64,000 bases of DNA from NCBI RefSeq assembly GCF_027943255.1, contig NC_072893.1, positions 90,093,784 through 90,157,783 on the forward strand, read 5' to 3'. The notes beneath the pieces were generated by a model that made no database searches, had not been told where the DNA came from, and saw only the letters and a program-made list of their open reading frames with translations. Both the position numbers and the translations under genes were made by a program. Positions 44,463 through 55,800 of the stretch are shown here, one piece after another; the stretch's first letter is position 1, and each line of letters opens with the position of its first letter. The DNA comes from Anastrepha obliqua. Lineage: Eukaryota > Arthropoda > Insecta > Diptera > Tephritidae.

Positions 44463-45200
44463 ATGGCTTTCACTACTTTGTTGCAGTCAAACTGCGCACA
44501 CGTATCTGTGCAGCAAAAAATGTACATCTACCTATGCAAAGAATGTTCAACATCGAAAAGCTACAATCACAACAGACAGCTAGAAGATTCGCCACTCGAC
44601 TCTCACTCTTACTCTCAGAGAGTACGTGCCGCCGCCGAAGAAGAAATCGGATTCCGGCGAGCCCAAAAAAACAGTTGGTACGTCGAGGAATGTCATGCCG
44701 CCACAGAAAGAAAAAATGCTGCCTATAGAGCCACGCTGCGATCGGGCGCAACGCGAGCCATGTGGGATCGCTACCGAGAGCTAAGAAAGGAAGAGCTGTG
44801 TATCATCCGACAGAAGAAATGAGAGGCCGAAACACGTGAGTGCGAGGAGCTCGAGATGCTGCCCAATAGGAACATGACCGAAAATTCTACCAGAAAGTTC
44901 GGCGGCTTACAGAAGGTTTTATGACCGGGGCATTTTCCTGTAAGAACAAAGACGGCGAACTGGTGACTGACAACCAGAGTAATCTTTAATTACTTACGTT
45001 GGCTGGGTCATGTCGTCCGAATGGATACAAACGCTCCGGCACTCAAAGTATTTGATGCGGTACCAGTTGGTGGTAGCACTGCGTTGGAAAAATCAGGTGG
45101 AGAATGACTTGGCTTCACTTGGTGTGTCCAATTGGTTAGCACGAGAAAGAAACGACTGGCGCGCTTTGTTAATCTCGGCGAAAATCGCGTAAGCGGTTAC
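44463..45200 (+). pseudogene. RTE-like LINE with reverse transcriptase core deleted
   Basis: First part: AAAEEEIGFRRAQKNSWYVE, ECHAATERKNAAYRATLRSG, TRAMWDRYRELRKEELC, the linker between endonuclease and RT. A stop follows at 44820, then in another frame RKFYQKVRRLTEGF and KNKDGELVTDNQS, the very start of the RT region. The next sequence (about 44990) already encodes RWLGHVVRMDTNAPALKVFD, the C-terminal tail also found at 6125-6560, ending NDWRALLISAKIA. So about 1.5-2 kb with all RT catalytic motifs is gone. The 3' end GCGTAAGCGGTTA is conserved. Confidence 0.75.
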
Positions 45201-45479
45201 CACGCCAGTTAAAAGAAAAGGAATGATTTTTGAGGAAATAATTTTTTATGAATGGTGCAGAGCCAAAGTAAACTACTTAAATAAAACTTTTTTTTTTTTT
45301 AGTAACAAAGGAGAGTTCAAACAAATTGCGACTACTTTGTAGAAACTTCGCATAGAATAGCAAACACTAAGCAAATTTTTTTTTTATTGTGAAAAATTAC
45401 GAAATTGCCTTTGTGGTGAACATTTTTTCTGACTTGTGTTACTATTATATTATGAGGGAATTTAACATTGCGACGTGAG

Positions 45480-45870
45480 AGATCTATTAGGAGCCCTTCG
45501 TGGATGCACAGTATTTTTCCGAGACTAACTTCTCCTAGTATATTCTCCTTGGTTAGATGCTTGTGCCGCTTATGCTTCAATGCTGGGCACGGTGCCAGCA
45601 CATGTTTGGCGATTTGATCTATCTTCCTTCAAAACCTACAAGTTTTATTGGAGTTAATTCCTAGTTTAGTTAAATGAGGATTCAATTTACAATGTCTTGC
45701 TGGAGTTCTTGGGATGGTGCTAAAACTATTCTTATTTAATTTCATGTAATCTTTAAATCGGCTTAGGTTAAATGATGTTGAATGTGATAAACTCGGTAGA
45801 TTATCACTGTACGCTCCTTTTGCCTTTCCTCTACTTTCTGAATAGGAGGCCACAATATGCATATGGGCTG
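45480..45870 (-). pseudogene. LINE C-terminal fragment (jockey/R1-like RNase H tail)
   Basis: Minus strand: ARHCKLNPHLTKLGINSNKT and CRF, a stop in place of the second Cys, then AKHVLAPCPALKHKRHKHL. This is the CRFC....HVLA.CPAL zinc knuckle after the RNase H domain ('GHC.LN.HL..LG'). NILGEVSLGKILCIHEG follows. Upstream (to 45862), SESRGKAKGAYSDNLPSL may be RNase H-derived. 5'-truncated. Confidence 0.7.
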
Positions 45871-46417
45871 TCTAACTTATAATGCGGTGCAAAATTTCTG
45901 ACACCGGATTTGAATTTGGAGTACCAAAATCTATCCGAATCAATTAACATGCTCTTGGTAAAAATAATCAGTATTACAAAGTGTAATTGCCTAGGCCTGA
46001 GAGTTTAAAAAGCGCTTGAGAGAACGAAAATTAGTTAATCGCTTGACATACATATATAGCTGTAAAGTTAAAGGTTAGTTGAGAAAATGTGCTCACATGA
46101 AATAATTTATTAAAGTAATGCAAACCCAATAGCTTTTTGTCACAGATATCTATATAGAGGTCACCTGCAGCGTTGAACAATTGCTTACCAACTATGCCCG
46201 ATGGCAGAGCAGAAAAGTATTTTCAAGCCACCTTTTTCATACACATTTTTGCTTTGATGCCAGTATTAAAATAGGTTAGAAAAACTAAATTTCAAACAAG
46301 AATCGTAAATAAATGCTCTGCCAAAGTTCGGCCAATTGTTTTAGAAACCCAATTCATTTTTGTGGTCGAACGTAGTCATAGCCAAAACCGAAGTTTGATT
46401 GATCTTTAATTTTATCT
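45871..46417. repeat. Intron sequence with an unfilled copy of the 42 kb host repeat
   Basis: 46001-46045 matches 41943-41987 (GAGAGTTTAAAAAGCGCTTG, then AGAGAACGAAA). The shared sequence resumes with ATTAAAGTAATGCAAACCCA and ATAGCT (46110-46134) where the other copy has 42942-42968, but no mariner lies between. The rest of the stretch is plain intron. Confidence 0.7.
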
Positions 46418-46971
46418 ATGTCTTGGTGTTTTTTTTATCTGTTTGAGAACTATCGATATCGATAGCCATGGTTTGACAGCTGAGAATGACAAGCTGTGTT
46501 GGCATTTCTGTTCAGTAAAGTTTCACAAGTCATTCATCTCAAGTCAGTCACTTAACGCCAGAACGTCGCTCAAATAGCTTAAGTTTACTTAAAAAAAAAA
46601 AAAAAATTAAAAAAAAAAAATTTAATTCAATTTAATCTGTTAATCTGTTTGCGAAGTTCCTAGAGAACTTGCAGCATCATCGGAATAAGCTTCCGTTACG
46701 GTCAATTTTTTTTCAAAACACAACTTGCGTACAACGGATTTAACAATCAATTCATTGCAATATTCAAGCCACCATTAACGCCAAATGGTCATATTTATTG
46801 CAAAATGTAATAAAAGATTGAACTGATCGAATGAATTATGTAACTCGTAACCATAGCGGACTACGCCGGATATACATAATATTTAAAAAATAAATGCCAT
46901 GAAACTGTAAAAATTATAGTAAAAATAAATCATTCCAACAATATTCCTGTTTTGTAATAGGACTATGTTTA

Positions 46972-48227
46972 AGTTCGTGCGGTTTTTTTTCGAAATTTGA
47001 AACTTTATTGACGTAAAATGGTTACAAATTTAATATTCAAAGTATTGTCCATCGCTTACTACTACTTTTTCCCATCTTTCTGGCAATTCACGGATTCCCT
47101 TTGTGAAAAATTCGGTCGGTTTTGCCGCAATCCACGAATCGATCCATTTTTTGACTTCATCGTAATTACGGAAGTGCTGGTCAGCCAGGCCATGTTGCAT
47201 CGATCGGAAGAGATAGTAATCGGATGGCGCAAGGTCTGGACTATACGGCGGGTGGGGTAGGACATCCCATTTGAGCGTTTCTAAGTATGTTTTGACCACT
47301 TGTGCAACATGTGGCCGAGCATTGTCATGTTGCAAAATAACTTTGTCGTGTCTATCGGCGTATTGCGGCCGTTTTTCTCGCAGTGCTCGGCTCAAACGCA
47401 TCAATTGTCGTCGGTAGACATCCCCCGTAATCGTTTCATTCGGTTTCAGTAGCTCATAATACACAACACCCAGCTGGTCCCACCAGATACACAGCATAAC
47501 CTTCAGGCCATGAATATTCTGCGCCGACGTCGATGTTGAAGCATGGCCAGGGTATCCATACGTTGCCCGACGTTTTGGATTGTCGTAATGGACCCACTTT
47601 TCATCGCCAGTCACAATTCGATGCAAAAAACCCTTTCTTTTGTGCCGTTGAAGCAGTTGTTCGCATGCCATAAAACGGCGTTCAACGTCTCTTGGCTTCA
47701 ATTCATACGGCACCCAATGGCCTACCTTTCGGATCATTCCCATGGCTTTTAAACGTTTGGAAATGGTTGATTGATCAACTCCCAAAGTTTTTGCAACCTC
47801 TTCTTGCGTTTGAGCCGGATCTTGATCGAGCAATTCCTCCAATTCGGTATCCATGAACTTTGGCGGCGCACCCTCGCGTTCTTCGTCTTCCAAGCCAAAA
47901 TCACCACTTTTAAAGCGTGCAAACCACTTCTGGCACGTTCGCTCAGCTAGAGCATGCTCACCATAAACTTCCACCAAGATACGATGACTTTCGGCTGCTT
48001 TTTTCTTCATATTAAAATAATGAAGAAGAATTCCCCGCAAAAACACATTATTTGGCACGAAATTTGACATTTTCAAGTGTGGTAAAAATATTGTTGTTTA
48101 CGCTTCAAATAAAAAACTTATACTGACGTTTGTGCCTTACGACAGTAGCTCTCCAATGAATGTTTGGAAATGTGGATCGATGGAATAATAATCAAGTTAC
48201 GCCATCTGTTGTAAAACCGCGCGAACT
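46972..48227 (-). mobile_element. Full-length DD34D mariner (Mos1-like), apparently intact
   Basis: 1,256 bp with TIRs AGTTCGTGCGGTTTT (left) and, read inward from the right, AGTTCGCGCGGTTTT. TA lies on each side (46970-46971, 48228-48229). A single uninterrupted transposase frame fills the middle. Length and layout are those of canonical mariners such as Mos1 (about 1.29 kb). The two ends differ in the middle of the TIR, which is common in wild copies. Confidence 0.93.
47030..48076 (-). CDS. Mariner transposase, complete
   Basis: A 348-codon frame. The more likely start is the second Met at 48070 (MSNFVPNN, 346 aa), as Mos1 also begins MSxFVPN. N-terminal paired-type DNA-binding domain: FNMKKKAAESHRILVEVYGE, CQKWFARFKSGDFGLED, then QTQEEVAKTLGVDQSTISKR. 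The catalytic domain has TGDEKWVHY (Asp 1), QHDNARPHVA (Asp 2) and PYSPDLAPSDYYLF (Asp 3); 34 residues separate Asp 2 from Asp 3, giving DD34D. The WVPYEL motif (Mos1 WVPHEL) is kept, and the C-terminus is ERWEKVVVSDGQYFEY. The enzyme cuts and pastes its own DNA at TA sites in the nucleus. No stop, frameshift or lost catalytic residue is visible; closest subfamily is Mos1/mauritiana-like by eye. Confidence 0.95.
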   Translation of the reverse strand: MKMSNFVPNNVFLRGILLHYFNMKKKAAESHRILVEVYGEHALAERTCQKWFARFKSGDFGLEDEEREGAPPKFMDTELEELLDQDPAQTQEEVAKTLGVDQSTISKRLKAMGMIRKVGHWVPYELKPRDVERRFMACEQLLQRHKRKGFLHRIVTGDEKWVHYDNPKRRATYGYPGHASTSTSAQNIHGLKVMLCIWWDQLGVVYYELLKPNETITGDVYRRQLMRLSRALREKRPQYADRHDKVILQHDNARPHVAQVVKTYLETLKWDVLPHPPYSPDLAPSDYYLFRSMQHGLADQHFRNYDEVKKWIDSWIAAKPTEFFTKGIRELPERWEKVVVSDGQYFEY

Positions 48228-48283
48228 TATCGATAGACCTATTAATATCATTTTAAATTATTAAGCTCTTAAAAAACACCCGA

Positions 48284-49481
48284 TACAAAAGAGCTTGTAG
48301 AAAGAAAATTTCTTGCCCTCTTAAAATTTCGCCATACATATAATTTCGGCTGTGCGAATGTTTGCTTGTTCATCTGTTGCATCCGATGCCATTTTTTACG
48401 CATAAAAAAAAAATTAAGTGCAATACTTAAACATTTCGGTCGCTTTACTTGTACACTCACACATACTTTTATGTATGCACGTATATCACTTCCATGTATG
48501 AATTCCTTTATTATGCCAGGCTTGGTTTCTGTTCGACTCCCTTTTCGTTTTTTGTTTTTATTCAATTTAGCATATTTTTAGGCGTCTTAACAGTGCTTAA
48601 ATACAAGCAGCGCAGAGATTTGTTTGCGACATAAATCTTCATTTGCCCTTGCAAACAAAACAAAAGCGTACATAAAAACAACATCGTTAGCTGTAGGGGG
48701 GCTGCAGCAACAACACTAAAGTGAAATGAGTGAGGGTTGCCATTCGCGCTAATGGCGGTGAAAACCACGTACCACTCTCTTCTCAATGCCGTCAATTATA
48801 TTGGCAAGTGCCATTAAAATTCTTAACTGCCACTTTATTAGCGCATAAAACACTTAGCGGCTGTCCCAAAAAAACACGCAGATACTCTCGCACATATACG
48901 CACACACATTTGCTTATGGTGTAGTTTATTTTATTTCGTACTTATTTACCTATACATTTAGGCGTAGCGGCGCTGTTCAATCGAATAAACCATATAAATG
49001 GAGTTATAATTAAATGCAAAACAGTTGCAAAAACCAAATGTGAGCACAGCGCAGAGTAGCCACTTTTTTAGATTTATATGTTAGTTGGCCTCTACAGCTT
49101 TACGAAAGAATGCCATGTCATTTTGGAATTTCTAAATTTTTTACAAGTGAAGGGACTTAATTTAGTGGCATTGGAATGTCAATATTGGTATGAGACTTAG
49201 TTAGCTTAAGGAAGTAAATCAGTGTTGGAAAATTTTTTCTTTTCATTTACGTTAGATTATTTAGGTGAAAAAGGCTAAATACTCCAATATTGAATATTTG
49301 CTCAGCTGTCTCAGTCTGATGTGCACTTTACCGGACCAATTGATTTTAAATTTTAGCTCATGTGACGAACAGCAGCAGGGCTTCTGGACATAATCGCGTA
49401 ACTCTTTAGTAGCATGAGTAGTTTATTGTCAATGGAAATGTAGTGTGACTGCCGATGGGATATCAGTTGAAGCATAATATA
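48284..49481. other. Intron sequence, no gene
   Basis: Short frames on both strands (for example 48269-48565, -) show no known family. No repeat recognised. Confidence 0.5.
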
Positions 49482-51778
49482 CAGGGTGCGTACGATAGTT
49501 GATGACATCTTATACGTGGCTATAGCTTCCGGAAACCATTCCTTTTCTTTTGGCTCTTTTTCATATAAAACATGGAGAACTACAACTTAACTCAAGAAAT
49601 GAAGAGGCATGCAGTTATCGTCGCAATATGTGAAAATCACACCAATTTAGAAATCTCAAATTGTCTTAAGCGCACCTCTTCTTTCCTTCATAAAGCAAAA
49701 CGCAAAAACACATGAAACGTTCTGACACTATCCGAGCTGCAGAATTTATTAATCAAGTGCAAATAATCGTTGACGAGGACCCTTCAAAATCAATGAGGGT
49801 CCTTTCGAGAAGTTCAGTGCTTATGGGTGTCTTATCCATCGAGTTGTCCATGAAGATCTCCGGTTTCATCCTGCGTTATGCGCAGAAGACAATTTATGTT
49901 AAAGCAACCACGAGAACCACACTGATAAAAACGCCTTCTAAATACAATTTAACAACTCGAAACGCCTTAGATGTATAGTTTTTGCTCCAAGACCAAAAGA
50001 TCAACCACAGAATGACAGATGGCTATGTTCCAATCCTAGAGAGGTTCCTGTTGTCATGCACACGAAGCCTCCAACCAATTTTATGGTCTTAGGTGTTGCA
50101 AGCAACAAATGTCATGCCGTGCCCTCACACTTTTTAATCAAGGATTTCGAATGAATTCTGCTGCATATCTTCTAGAGGCAGTAGGGAAACCCTGGATTGA
50201 TAATATACGCGGTGACAGCCCATACATCTTTCAGAAAGACTCTGCTCTTTGATACAAAGTGATAGCTACGCAAGATTGGGTGGGTGAATTATTCCATGAT
50301 CACATGACTTATAGCCATGTAACTCTCACACTAAAATCAGTGGTTTGCTGTTTTTTGTTTGTTCTATGCAGTTGTGAGTTACAGGTAACTCGTTTAACTT
50401 TGGTATATTTTACAGTTTTTCTTTGATAAAGGCAGAAATTACGAGCAATTTTGATTTCGTCGACTCCGTTCAGGCATCGAAAGATCGACCATACAACAGT
50501 CTTAAATAATTTGTGTAAAACTATTACATAAAAGTAATGGATTTCTTTTTTCCCAATCTAATATAAGTTAATTTGGTGTACAAAAAAATGCATGAAGTTA
50601 TTAGGTGCGCAACTAAGTTCTCGTTGTTTTTTTAATGAAAAAACTACTTTTTTCTGAAAAATGGTCACAAGTGAATCATTGAAGGTATTACCCATCGCTG
50701 TCACTACTTTTTCCCATGTTTCTGGTAGATCTCGTATACCGTCGCGGCAAAACTGTTCATCTTTTGAGGCTATCCACGTATCAAGCCAATATTTGATGTC
50801 TTCATATGGTTGGAACTGCTGGTCAGCTAGACCATGTGCCATCGATCGGAACAGGTAATAATCGGACGTCAAAATATCTGGAAAATATGGCGGGTGGGGT
50901 AGGATTTCCCATTTCAGTGTTTCCAGGTAGGTTTTAACGGGTTTGGCAACGTGAGACCAAGTATTGTCATGCTGTAGAATCAATTTTTCATGCATCTCTG
51001 CGTATTGCCACCGCTTCTAGCACATTACTCGGCTCAATCGCATCAATTGAAGTCGACACCGATCCCCAGTGATGGTTCCGCTTATTTTTAATAGTTCATA
51101 ATAAATAACACCAAATACATAGCATAACCTTCGCGCCGTGAATACTCGGCCGAGGCATAGTAGCATGACCGGGCAGAGCCCATGACTTTCTTTTACTTTG
51201 ATTGCTGTAATGAATATATTTTTTATCACCCGTCACGATGCGGTGAAGAAAACCCTTCGTTTTTTGCCGCTGGAGCAGTTTGACACAGATCCTCATAGAG
51301 CAATGCCTCCAATTCAGCATCTGCGAAGGTTTTTGACCTTCCTTCACACGGACGGTCGTCAACATTAAAATCACCGTATTTGCAGCGACGGAACCAATCT
51401 CGGCACGTTGTTTCACTTAAAGCAACATTTCCATAAACCGTTTGTAGCTCTCGATGCCCTTCAGCCGCCATTTTTTTCGAATGAAAGAGGAAAATCAATA
51501 CTTATCGCAAATGACGATTATTCGGCATCAGTCATTTTCACAAAACCAAAAGTATATGATACCAAAACAAAAGCACTGATGTGTCGAATCAGTTTGTTTA
51601 CCATAAGTCTAAGCTTGGTTTATGACGTTTAGGTTATGTTAGAATCGACTAGCACACTCTGCTGGCGGCATCTATTGATAAACAGCGGGAACTTAGTTGT
51701 GCACCTAATATATTCAATTTGGTTTTCGAAGTAATTAGTGTTACTCTCAAATTGTCATCAAATACTGAGCGCACCTTG
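49482..51778 (+). mobile_element. maT-like (Tc1/mariner) element split by a nested mariner
   Basis: TIRs: left CAGGGTGCGTACGATAG then TTGATGACA; right read inward CAAGGTGCGCTCAGTAT then TTGATGACA. Both are flanked by TA. The coding region is broken: NYNLTQEMKRHAVIVAICEN, KRSDTIRAAEFINQVQIIVD, EDPSKSMRVLSRSS, RWLCSNPREVPVVMHTKPPT, FMVLGVASNKCHAVPSHF, then, after a shift, GNPWIDNIRGDSPYIFQKDS (family PYVFQQDSAP; the catalytic D is kept). The first Asp region (FSDEKNF) is not recognisable and the third is gone. The mariner 50601-51708 sits near its 3' end. Without it the element is about 1.19 kb. Confidence 0.82.
50601..51708 (-). mobile_element. Degenerate DD34D mariner nested in the maT-like element
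   Basis: TIRs TTAGGTGCGCAACTAAGTTC and, read inward from the right, TTAGGTGCACAACTAAGTTC; TA on both sides. Transposase pieces: KKMAAEGHRELQTVYGNVAL, TTCRDWFRRCKYGDFNVDD, ADAELEALL, then a deletion of the second helix-turn-helix. Next come KGFLHRIVTGDKKYIHYSNQ, HGAKVMLCIW, VIYYELL, QHDNTWSHVAKPVKTYLETL and PPYFPDILTSDYYLF. The three Asp are present, but TGDE is TGDK and the frame is broken several times. It is distinct from the intact mariner at 46972 in TIR and protein sequence. Confidence 0.87.
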
Positions 51779-52154
51779 TACTTAAATACCTCGTAGAGCA
51801 ATCTACCTCATCTGATGAAATTTGGGAAATAATTAGAAACAACGTTCCGTATGAAAAATGTTTGTCCATTTAAAAGCATACCCATATTTCAAAAATTTAC
51901 CGCAATTTTATATAATGTAAAAATAGTAATAAACATAGAAGTTAGAGTTAGTTTCTACTGTAAGGTTTTACTCTAAGCCAATGATTTAAAATTTGTTTCA
52001 ACAATTAAGGATTCAACGGATGCTCTTGAACTTCAATGAGATTGGGACAATCCCCTTCCACTCCCTAAATATTAAAAAAAATGTTTTCATTTAAAGTTTT
52101 CGACGTGTCAGGTTACTTTTAACACACCCTTTATTATTGTTAATAATTTAACCA
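51779..52154. other. Intron sequence, no gene
   Basis: About 375 bases without a recognised feature. Confidence 0.5.
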
Positions 52155-52870
52155 GTGTTCAAGGATATAGGAGTTATATTCGACGCAAAATATTCTTCTA
52201 GTGTCACACTAACTTCATTCTTACTAAATCGTGTTCAGTTCTGGGCTTCATTCGTCGCAATGCATCCGAATTCTCTGATCCATATTCTACCTTTATCAAA
52301 AGTTTTCCGAAATATGTTCAGACAATTCAAAGCGCATGGAATAAACGCAAGTGATATTATCGCCTTCAAATTACTTCCCATCAACACCAACGCATTATGC
52401 CAGCGTTTGATCCAGCTCATGGAACATTTCTGGAGCTCTCTTTGCGGCATATACCTCAGATCTTTTTTCGACTTTATCATCACTTCCTTTTGGCTGTTAA
52501 AATGCGTTCCCCATAGTGGTTTTTTGACTCGAGCAAACAGAAAAAAAGAATGCAGGGAGCCGTACGAGTTGAATTCGATGACTGTTGGATGGTACTCCTT
52601 TCGTTATTGGTAAAAAATTCACAGATAATGATGGCTTCTGGTGCAAAATAGTTCTTGTTAACTATCTGACCGTAAAAACTACAAACTATGTCCTGAATGG
52701 ATCCATAAGCAGTGTTCAAGTCCTATGCTAGCTCCCTGATGGTTAATTTATGGTCATTGATGAACTTTTCTTTCACTTTATTGATGTTTTTATCAGTTTT
52801 TGATGTCGATGGTTTGACACTATTTTCGTCATCCCTAATGAATTCACGATCTCTTGTGAACGAAAATATA
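52155..52870 (-). pseudogene. Mariner-like transposase pseudogene
   Basis: Minus strand, in order: REFIRDDENSVKPSTSKTDK, NINKVKEKFINDHKLTIREL and NTAYGSIQDIVCSFYG. This is the inter-helix linker (family 'GRPSTS..D.NI..V'), then the second helix-turn-helix. A gap follows, then the C-terminal end RELQKCSMSWIKRWHNALVL (family 'ALQKC..DWKKRWHKCV'). The catalytic core is lost. TIRs were not identified with confidence. Confidence 0.6.
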
Positions 52871-55800
52871 TAATACAAATTCATTGTTGCAAATAACGGC
52901 GTAACTTAAAAAAATGGCAAGGAATGGCGGTACAATTTGGGTAGAAATGTTAATTACAGATGCTCTTTTGATGCAATAAAAAAAGTACAGAATTGAAATT
53001 AGTTGACATAGAGCGTCACTTGGCGGTTGTTCCGGGAACTTTTTGATCAATGTTATATGGTATATATACATAGCTCAATAAAATGCTTATAAATTATTTT
53101 ATTAAAATGTGTGCTTTAATACTGATTAGTGAATTTAATAAATTATTGCCAACTGCTTTAAAGAGGAACGCACATAATAGCGAGCATAAACGACAAATAC
53201 AAGAACATCCATATTATTTGGGCATAAACGTGGGCACACACAAAGTGTGTGTGTCGAAAATATTTCAGTTGAAGCAGCCGGCGCAGCAACAGTGGCAACC
53301 TCAGCAGCTGGAAGCATAACAACAGTTTGTTTATCGACCATAATCGTAACTGTAAATTTAACTGTTTTCCCTACCTTTTTCCATAGTCATCAATTGAGTA
53401 GGCAGGGGAGGCACTGGCAGCTGAGAGAGTATTATGTTCGTTATGCCTGAATGTAACAGCAAATGAACCACGAACAACAGTAAACAGGTAAATTTTGCCT
53501 CTTCAAAGACGAAACACGTAACTATATCGTTTGGTGTACAGCAAACACGAGCAGCTGTAGAAAAAGCCGACAAATTGGCCTAAGTCTAAGACTGGGCGAT
53601 GGTTTGCGGAGATTTATTATTTTAGTGGGCCGTTGCGGCATGGCGTGCATGCCATTGTCATAACATAACAATTTCTGGGTGGAAGGAATAAGTGCATACC
53701 AGCAGACATTTGCCCGTAAAATTTGTCTGTCCACCATATTGGCAATTGAGTCTCATTTAAGCAGGTAAGTGTGGTGTAGGTTTTTGAATACTAATGAACA
53801 TACCCGTATAGAGACATCAGCGCACAAAGAAAATGGAAAGAAAAGAACCTGAAAATTAGTGCGAAGGGTGCGTTGAGGAAAGCTAACAGCAAGCACAATC
53901 AGAATTCTTTTTGGGGAATGCGGTAAAATTCAAATATTAGAAAAAATATTAACAAATAAAAGTTAAAAACGCAGGCTGAAAAAGGCAGCGGTCGGCTGAA
54001 AGCGAAGGAAAGCTACCCAACACAAAGCGAAAGTGCAAAGACGTTACTGCAAGAAAAAATGTAAAGCACAACATGAACAGCAACGACGAAAAGCCGACAA
54101 CATCTCAGCGGCGGCGGCTAATGCGATAGCCAAAAAGCATTTAACTGTGGCGCTCACTGACCGCAGTAACCCGCACGGTAAATCCTGAGCATGCACTGCG
54201 ACTTCTTCAGCTTCAAAATAAGGGTGTACCCACCGATGACTGGAAGCTGATAATAGTGAAAAATCTGCGAACTCGGATGAAAGTCTAAATTTCATCATAC
54301 AGACTAATAAAGAAACAGAGGACATTCTGTACGCTCGGTTCGGAAAACGGAGTGAGCCATTGGAAGCATTTACCTTCGCCTTAAGAAACTCAATTCCCCC
54401 GATGGAAACAAAAACACGCTCGAAACTGGGGAGGTGATGATTTCGTTTTTAATTCTCAACCAATTGAAATGTGACGCTATTAGTAAAGGATCATAGTTTG
54501 AATAAACCAGTTACTTAAAATCTTGAAATCTTAAAACCGAAAATGCCTGGTTTTGATAGAGTTCCTTACAAAATTAGGGGTTTCTAAATAGTCATTTCTT
54601 TAATGAATTGTATTGCGAAGATCATGATGGGCATCTGAAATGAACGGCTTGTATTGGTCACTACTCGTGCGTTCACATACATGTTTGTACTTTGCCTTAA
54701 CGGCAGAGCAGCGCATGCGGGGTATTAACCAGTTCCAGTATAATATTTTCAAATACTTTGTCTCGCTGAAAACGCACTGGGTGTTCTGCGCTTTACGAAG
54801 GATGATTGCTATTATCAAAACTGTTTACTATAATTTTTGTTATAAAAATGCTTCGATCTACATTCTTCGAAACAAGCAGCTGATATATCATACTATAGCC
54901 GGTAAGCTTTTCACAATCATTTACCATATTAAACTGAAGCATATTTTAAAGCAGGGATCACATCGAAGTAACATACCGGTATACATACAAATGTAATTTC
55001 AAAAATGTGAATATGAACAAAATTCCACTAACGTAGATTTTTTCATTGTTATTTATGCAATGCATACAAATAGATCTATATATGCACACCTTTAGCCAAT
55101 TTTGATTTTACGTAAAACCAGCTTATATTCCACATATTGTCGATAATTCGTGACATTAATGCAAGTCAAGTTTCTCAGCCTGCTCCGAGTTCGATGTATG
55201 AGCCACTTATTTTTGGCAGCTGTCTGAGAATTGTCATATTTTGAATTCAGACGCGAGGCATAAAAACATCATCAAATCGAATATCCGTAAATCAAGCACG
55301 AATTCACAACGAAATCATCAACAAGATAGAGAGAAAATTAGCTCATAAAAGCGAAGTAAATTGAATAAAGTGGGAATGCAGAGATGTGCACAGAATCGTA
55401 AAACACATGACCCCGGCATAAGAGGGAATACAAAAAAAAAAAAAAACAGGAACAAAAATCAAATATAAATGCCAACATAACTACAAACGAAATAGGTATG
55501 AACCAAATTTATAGTACAAAAGAATTGATCAAAAGCAACAAACAACAAAAAAATCAACTCACAAATCAATCCGAGTTAGAAAAAAAAAAAAAATTTTAAA
55601 GGGGAATTTATATGGATTTCCATACACACGCATACATGTGTAACAGCGAATTAGAAATATGAGCAATGCCAGCACTCTCTGTTTCGTCACTCCTAAGTCA
55701 GCAGCCAGCAGACAGCCCAATAATCACCTCGGCCACAGCCTCACACTCAGGCGGGGACTGAAATTGGGGCGAGCTGCTGTTCATAAGCTGGCGCAACTAT

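Larger units (their letters stand above)
46418..48283 (+). mobile_element. Second copy of the 20.7 kb DD41D element, carrying a nested mariner
   Basis: Left end resembles the TIR (TCTTGGTGTTTTTTTTATC), then GAGAACTATCGATATCGATAG and GCTGAGAATGACAA as in the 20739-21729 copy. Much of the transposase is deleted; a remnant with TGCGTACAACGGATTT and AATCAATTCATTGCAA is near 46725-46765, and ATAAATGCCATGAAA at 46890. The right end (GCTCTTAAAAAACACCCGA, TA at 48284-48285) lies beyond the mariner at 46972-48227. Poly(A)-rich sequence sits at 46586-46625. Inactive. Confidence 0.75.

Noticed and set aside
52155..52613. 152-codon plus-strand frame
   Set aside because: It is the antisense of a mariner transposase C-terminus; the minus strand carries the recognisable motif.
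53750..53775. AG|GTAAGT sequence resembling a recursive splice site
   Set aside because: It is on the plus strand, opposite to the host gene, and lacks a pyrimidine tract.
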